This document shows, one piece after another, positions 7,433-10,252 of a stretch of 10,252 nucleotides of DNA (position 1 is the stretch's first letter; each line of letters starts with the position of its first letter). This stretch comes from Bacillota bacterium (lineage in GTDB: Bacteria > Bacillota > Clostridia > Lachnospirales > Lachnospiraceae). The position numbers were made by a program, and so were the translations under genes. Below the pieces are notes generated by a model. The model was not told where the DNA came from. It worked only from the letters and a program-made list of their open reading frames with translations, and ran no database searches. Location of the stretch: positions 1 through 10,252 of the forward strand of contig JAEXGM010000053.1 of NCBI GenBank assembly GCA_023450835.1. Direction: 5' to 3'.

Positions 7433-7441
7433 CAAAATAAA

Positions 7442-7450
7442 AAGGAAGGG
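7442..7450 (+). promoter_or_regulatory. Ribosome binding site that fixes the start at 7461
   Basis: AAGGAAGGG lies 10 bases before the ATG at 7461. No comparable site precedes the in-frame ATG at 7362, which lies within the repeat element. Confidence 0.6.
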
Positions 7451-7460
7451 AAGAAACGGG

Positions 7461-9890
7461 ATGGAATTTAATCTTAATCGGGACGGTTTTATCACAAAAT
7501 ATCTGTATTCCGGCAGAAGAGAAACAGAGATTGTGGAAGAGGTGCAGAGTGATACAAATCAGTTAAGATATGAGAAGAATTTAAGAAGAAAGATTGCAAA
7601 ACATGAAGATATAGAGCTTCCGAAGGAAATACATCTTGGTGAGAACAGTGCTTTGGGGATGCCATGGAAATATTATTATTCTCATGGTAATATCTTTATG
7701 GATGTATCCTCTTTTTATGTGGAACTTAGAAGGATTGACTTATTGGCGGCAGCCTGGCTTAGGGCAGAAGAGGATGTGGAGGTCAAGGCGTATCTTTGGA
7801 GCTGCGATGCGGTGGACTTATGGGTGAATGAGGAGTTAGCCGGAAGTATAGATAAACCTGTTTATAAGCCTATTACCCGTAAAGAAGTGACCTTGCGGTT
7901 GAAAAAGGGAGTCAACCGGATATTTGTCCGCCTGGAAACGCTGGGTGTAAGAGATACCAGGATTTCCTTTGCCCTTCAGATAGCAGAACAACGGGAGAAG
8001 ATAAAAGTTGTGCTTCCGGATGATGAAAGTGTAAAGACCTATTGCGCTGCGGAAGAAATACTGGACTCTGCTCTTATAAGTGAAGGAAAACTTTTTCTTA
8101 ATCAGATACTGCCGGAAGGCAGCAGTATCCGGTATCATACGGAAACCATTGATTTTAAGAATATAAAAGAAGCATCCGTAAAAGAAGATATTTCAGGATG
8201 TAAAGAAATTCAGCTAAAAGATTACCCAGCCTTTCATATAGAAATCAACTTTTTAGATGGAGGCAGACTAAAGAGAAGTTTTGAACGAGGCGAATTGAGG
8301 AAACCAGTCTACCTTCAGGTAGAAGGAGAAGAGCTTGAAGATACAATTTATGAGAAAATAGGAGAAATATCCTCTATCATTAGAGAAGAAACCGATGGTT
8401 TCGCCCTCTATCCTATGCTGGCAAGATATCATCTGGGACAAAGAGCGAAAGAGGATGAAAGGGAGTTTGCTATCACTTTAAGTCAGATTGAACGAAGAAT
8501 GGACTGCGCTGACTTTATGGTCTGTGCCTTAATCCGATTTCTTAAGAATTATTCCATTTCTGAGGAAATGCTTGCGGAAGTAAAGCGGGTCATGTTAGGC
8601 TTTCGGTATTGGATGGATGAGGAAGGTCAGGATGGAATGTGTTTCTGGAGTGAAAATCATTCACTTATGTTCTACCAGGCAGCGTATTTCTTTGGACAGC
8701 TGTATCCCGATGAGAGCTTTATACGGTCCGGAAAAACCGGAAGAGAGATGTATGAGAAAGGAAAAAAGCTTATAGCAGAATGGCTGACAGATGCCTGTGA
8801 AAGTGGATTTGATGAATTCAACAGCGGAGTATATACGCCGATTACCTTTGCTGCAATCTTGAATCTGATAGATTATGCCGAGGCAGATTTGGCAGAGATG
8901 GCGATAATTGCTGCTGACAAAATGATAAACAGCTTTGCCGTTCATTGTTTTAAAGGAGTAATTATTTCCCCTCAGGGACGTGTATACCGGAATGTTCTAT
9001 ATCCGCATCAGCAGGCATTGCAGTCTATGGTGCATTACAAAGATTCTTCTGCTCCCTATGTTTATAACGAATGGTTAAGTGCAATGGCAACCAGCAGATA
9101 CCAGTTTCCGGAGAATTTTAAGGAATTGATGGAAATGGAAGGAGCTATGACCTATCATAGCAGCAACGCCTGCATTGATATTTATAAGACGCAGGATTAT
9201 ATTCTGACTTCTGTTCAGTCTCCCAGGCGGGATGGAAGAACAAGAACCTGGAAGGCAGATATGAGTGAAGAAAACAGAAATACTTATCTGTATACCAAGT
9301 CTTTGAACGAATGTTTTCATGGCACCATGCAGTTTGAGCCGGGCGTCCTTGGGTATCAGCAGCATCTTTGGTATGGAGCGCTGGATACGGATCTGGTAGT
9401 ATTCGTAAACCATCCGGGAGGTTCCTGTGAGGATATGCCGGAAGTGCGCCCCGGCTATTGGTACGGCAATGGAATTACCCCCGCTTTAAGACAGGAGAAA
9501 AATATGCTTGGTATTGTTTACAGTATACCGGATACCTTTCCTATTACCTTTACCCATCTGTACTGGGAGAGTAAGAAGTTTGACCGGACCTTTAGCAGGG
9601 GGAACTGGTTGTTTGGATGCAAGGGGGAGAGCTATATCGGAGTATGGTGCAGTGAAAGACTGGAAGACTACGACGAAATGTTGTTTGGGTGTGAAAAAAG
9701 AGCTTATGGAGCCGATACAGCATGGCTCTGTATCTGTGGCAGCCGGACAGAGTATGCGGACTTTGAGGCATTTGCAGGTAGTTGCATGGAAAGCATGGTA
9801 AACTTTGATAAGTCTGAAAAACTTCTTTTCTGGAAGGAATTCAGCTTACAATATGAAGCTTGCGTTAATCCGACGCAGTATCTGGAATAA
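7461..9890 (+). CDS. Large cytoplasmic protein of unrecognised family, putative oligosaccharide-cleaving enzyme
   Basis: I do not recognise a named family with confidence. The protein has 809 residues and no signal peptide or membrane segment, so it should act in the cytoplasm on imported material. Residues about 65-175 look like a beta-sandwich of the kind attached to glycosidases, with DLWVNEELAGS followed by LKKGVNRIFVRLE. Residues about 295-540 are helical and rich in aromatics. They carry CFWSENHSLMFYQAAY (396-400 WSENH), GQLYPDE, SGFDEFNSGVYTP and YPHQQALQ, which suggests an alpha/alpha-toroid as in many polysaccharide lyases and some glycosidases. Residues about 563-800 look beta-rich, with IYKTQDYILTSVQSPR and GYWYGNGITPALRQ, resembling the C-terminal sheet domain of heparinase II/III-like proteins. 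Candidate active-site residues are N399, H400, Y458 and H516, but this is a guess. The neighbouring transporter and KdgF-like gene favour a uronate-releasing lyase or hydrolase. An upstream in-frame start would add 33 residues from the repeat and is rejected. Confidence 0.85.
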   Translation: MEFNLNRDGFITKYLYSGRRETEIVEEVQSDTNQLRYEKNLRRKIAKHEDIELPKEIHLGENSALGMPWKYYYSHGNIFMDVSSFYVELRRIDLLAAAWLRAEEDVEVKAYLWSCDAVDLWVNEELAGSIDKPVYKPITRKEVTLRLKKGVNRIFVRLETLGVRDTRISFALQIAEQREKIKVVLPDDESVKTYCAAEEILDSALISEGKLFLNQILPEGSSIRYHTETIDFKNIKEASVKEDISGCKEIQLKDYPAFHIEINFLDGGRLKRSFERGELRKPVYLQVEGEELEDTIYEKIGEISSIIREETDGFALYPMLARYHLGQRAKEDEREFAITLSQIERRMDCADFMVCALIRFLKNYSISEEMLAEVKRVMLGFRYWMDEEGQDGMCFWSENHSLMFYQAAYFFGQLYPDESFIRSGKTGREMYEKGKKLIAEWLTDACESGFDEFNSGVYTPITFAAILNLIDYAEADLAEMAIIAADKMINSFAVHCFKGVIISPQGRVYRNVLYPHQQALQSMVHYKDSSAPYVYNEWLSAMATSRYQFPENFKELMEMEGAMTYHSSNACIDIYKTQDYILTSVQSPRRDGRTRTWKADMSEENRNTYLYTKSLNECFHGTMQFEPGVLGYQQHLWYGALDTDLVVFVNHPGGSCEDMPEVRPGYWYGNGITPALRQEKNMLGIVYSIPDTFPITFTHLYWESKKFDRTFSRGNWLFGCKGESYIGVWCSERLEDYDEMLFGCEKRAYGADTAWLCICGSRTEYADFEAFAGSCMESMVNFDKSEKLLFWKEFSLQYEACVNPTQYLE

Positions 9891-9906
9891 CAGAAAGGAG
9901 AGCAAA

Positions 9907-10233
9907 ATGTTTGTTTATAATAAGGATTGCAAAGTAACACTCTGTGAACCGGGAGTTACAAGAAAGATATTATCTTATTCCGATGCTTTGATGATGTGTG
10001 AGATAAGCTTTGAAACAGGAGCCAGGGGGAATGCTCATTCCCACAGGCATCTGCAGATAACCTATATAGCAAAAGGCAAATTCGAGTTTACAATTGACGG
10101 TGAAACCAGAGTGGTATCCCAGGGAGACAGTGTCTATATGCCCGCAGATTCCATGCACCAGGCTGTCTGCCTGGAAGAAGGAACTCTGATAGATGTGTTT
10201 AATCCAATGAGAGAGGACTTTATTGCAGAATGA
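9907..10233 (+). CDS. kdgF: KdgF-like cupin, unsaturated uronate to keto-deoxyuronate conversion
   Basis: A small single-domain cupin of 108 residues. KdgF proteins catalyse the linearisation of 4,5-unsaturated uronate monomers (from pectin or alginate breakdown) to 5-keto-4-deoxyuronate in the cytoplasm. The first cupin motif is GNAHSHRHLQITYIAKGKFE, with likely metal ligands H44, H46 and Q50 (H48 also present). The second has GDSVYMPADSMHQ with H84. The C-terminal DVFNPMRED is the KdgF hallmark. D96 and R102 keep the spacing of the Asp and Arg reported as active-site residues in characterised KdgF. The start at 9907 has AAAGGAG six bases upstream and follows the previous stop codon by 16 bases, indicating translation from the same operon. 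An in-frame upstream start at 9805 lies inside the preceding gene and is rejected. Function could still vary, because small cupins are diverse, but the motif match is good. Confidence 0.85.
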   Translation: MFVYNKDCKVTLCEPGVTRKILSYSDALMMCEISFETGARGNAHSHRHLQITYIAKGKFEFTIDGETRVVSQGDSVYMPADSMHQAVCLEEGTLIDVFNPMREDFIAE

Positions 10234-10252
10234 CAGAGGCAGGCAGAAGCTA

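Noticed and set aside
7362..7460. A 33-residue N-terminal extension of the 809-residue protein from an in-frame ATG
   Set aside because: The extension is encoded by repeat element copy 2 and has no ribosome site, while the ATG at 7461 has AAGGAAGGG upstream. It would be easily miscalled by a longest-frame gene finder.
9805..9906. A 34-residue N-terminal extension of the cupin
   Set aside because: It lies within the end of the preceding gene in another frame, and a strong ribosome site precedes the ATG at 9907, where KdgF-like proteins would begin.

Overview
The window looks like a carbohydrate-uptake and catabolism locus from a low-to-moderate-GC Firmicute, most likely a clostridial species of the Lachnospiraceae type. 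This rests on the AGGAGG-type ribosome binding sites, the A/T-rich intergenic DNA, a YesM/YesN-type two-component pair and a CUT1-type sugar ABC transporter that lacks its own ATPase gene. The taxonomic placement is inference from gene style, not from a marker gene.

Left part, minus strand: a response regulator of the YesN type (receiver domain plus AraC-type DNA-binding domain, 3359 to 1791) is followed 34 bases later by a YesM-type membrane sensor histidine kinase (1756 to the window edge, missing only its C-terminal tip). They read as one operon. Between them and the plus-strand genes lies a 446-base divergent intergenic region. It carries a 9-base direct repeat with a 21-base period and a small perfect palindrome upstream of the regulator, and a plausible promoter for the transporter.

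Middle and right part, plus strand: a lipoprotein solute-binding protein (3806-5251), a strong intercistronic hairpin, two CUT1 permeases (5323-6276 and 6384-7256), and then a 204-base gap filled by two tandem copies of a two-hairpin repeat element. After these come an 809-residue protein of unrecognised family (7461-9890) and, 16 bases further on, a small cupin that closely resembles KdgF (9907-10233). The operon probably continues beyond the right edge.

Working model: the kinase senses an extracellular glycan or oligosaccharide and activates the regulator, which turns on the divergent transporter operon. The binding protein and permeases import a uronate-containing oligosaccharide, energised by a shared ATPase encoded elsewhere. 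The 809-residue protein has no signal peptide, so it would cleave the oligosaccharide in the cytoplasm. KdgF would convert the released 4,5-unsaturated uronate to a linear keto-deoxyuronate. The KdgF call is the firmest clue to the substrate class. The 809-residue protein is the part most likely to be undescribed.
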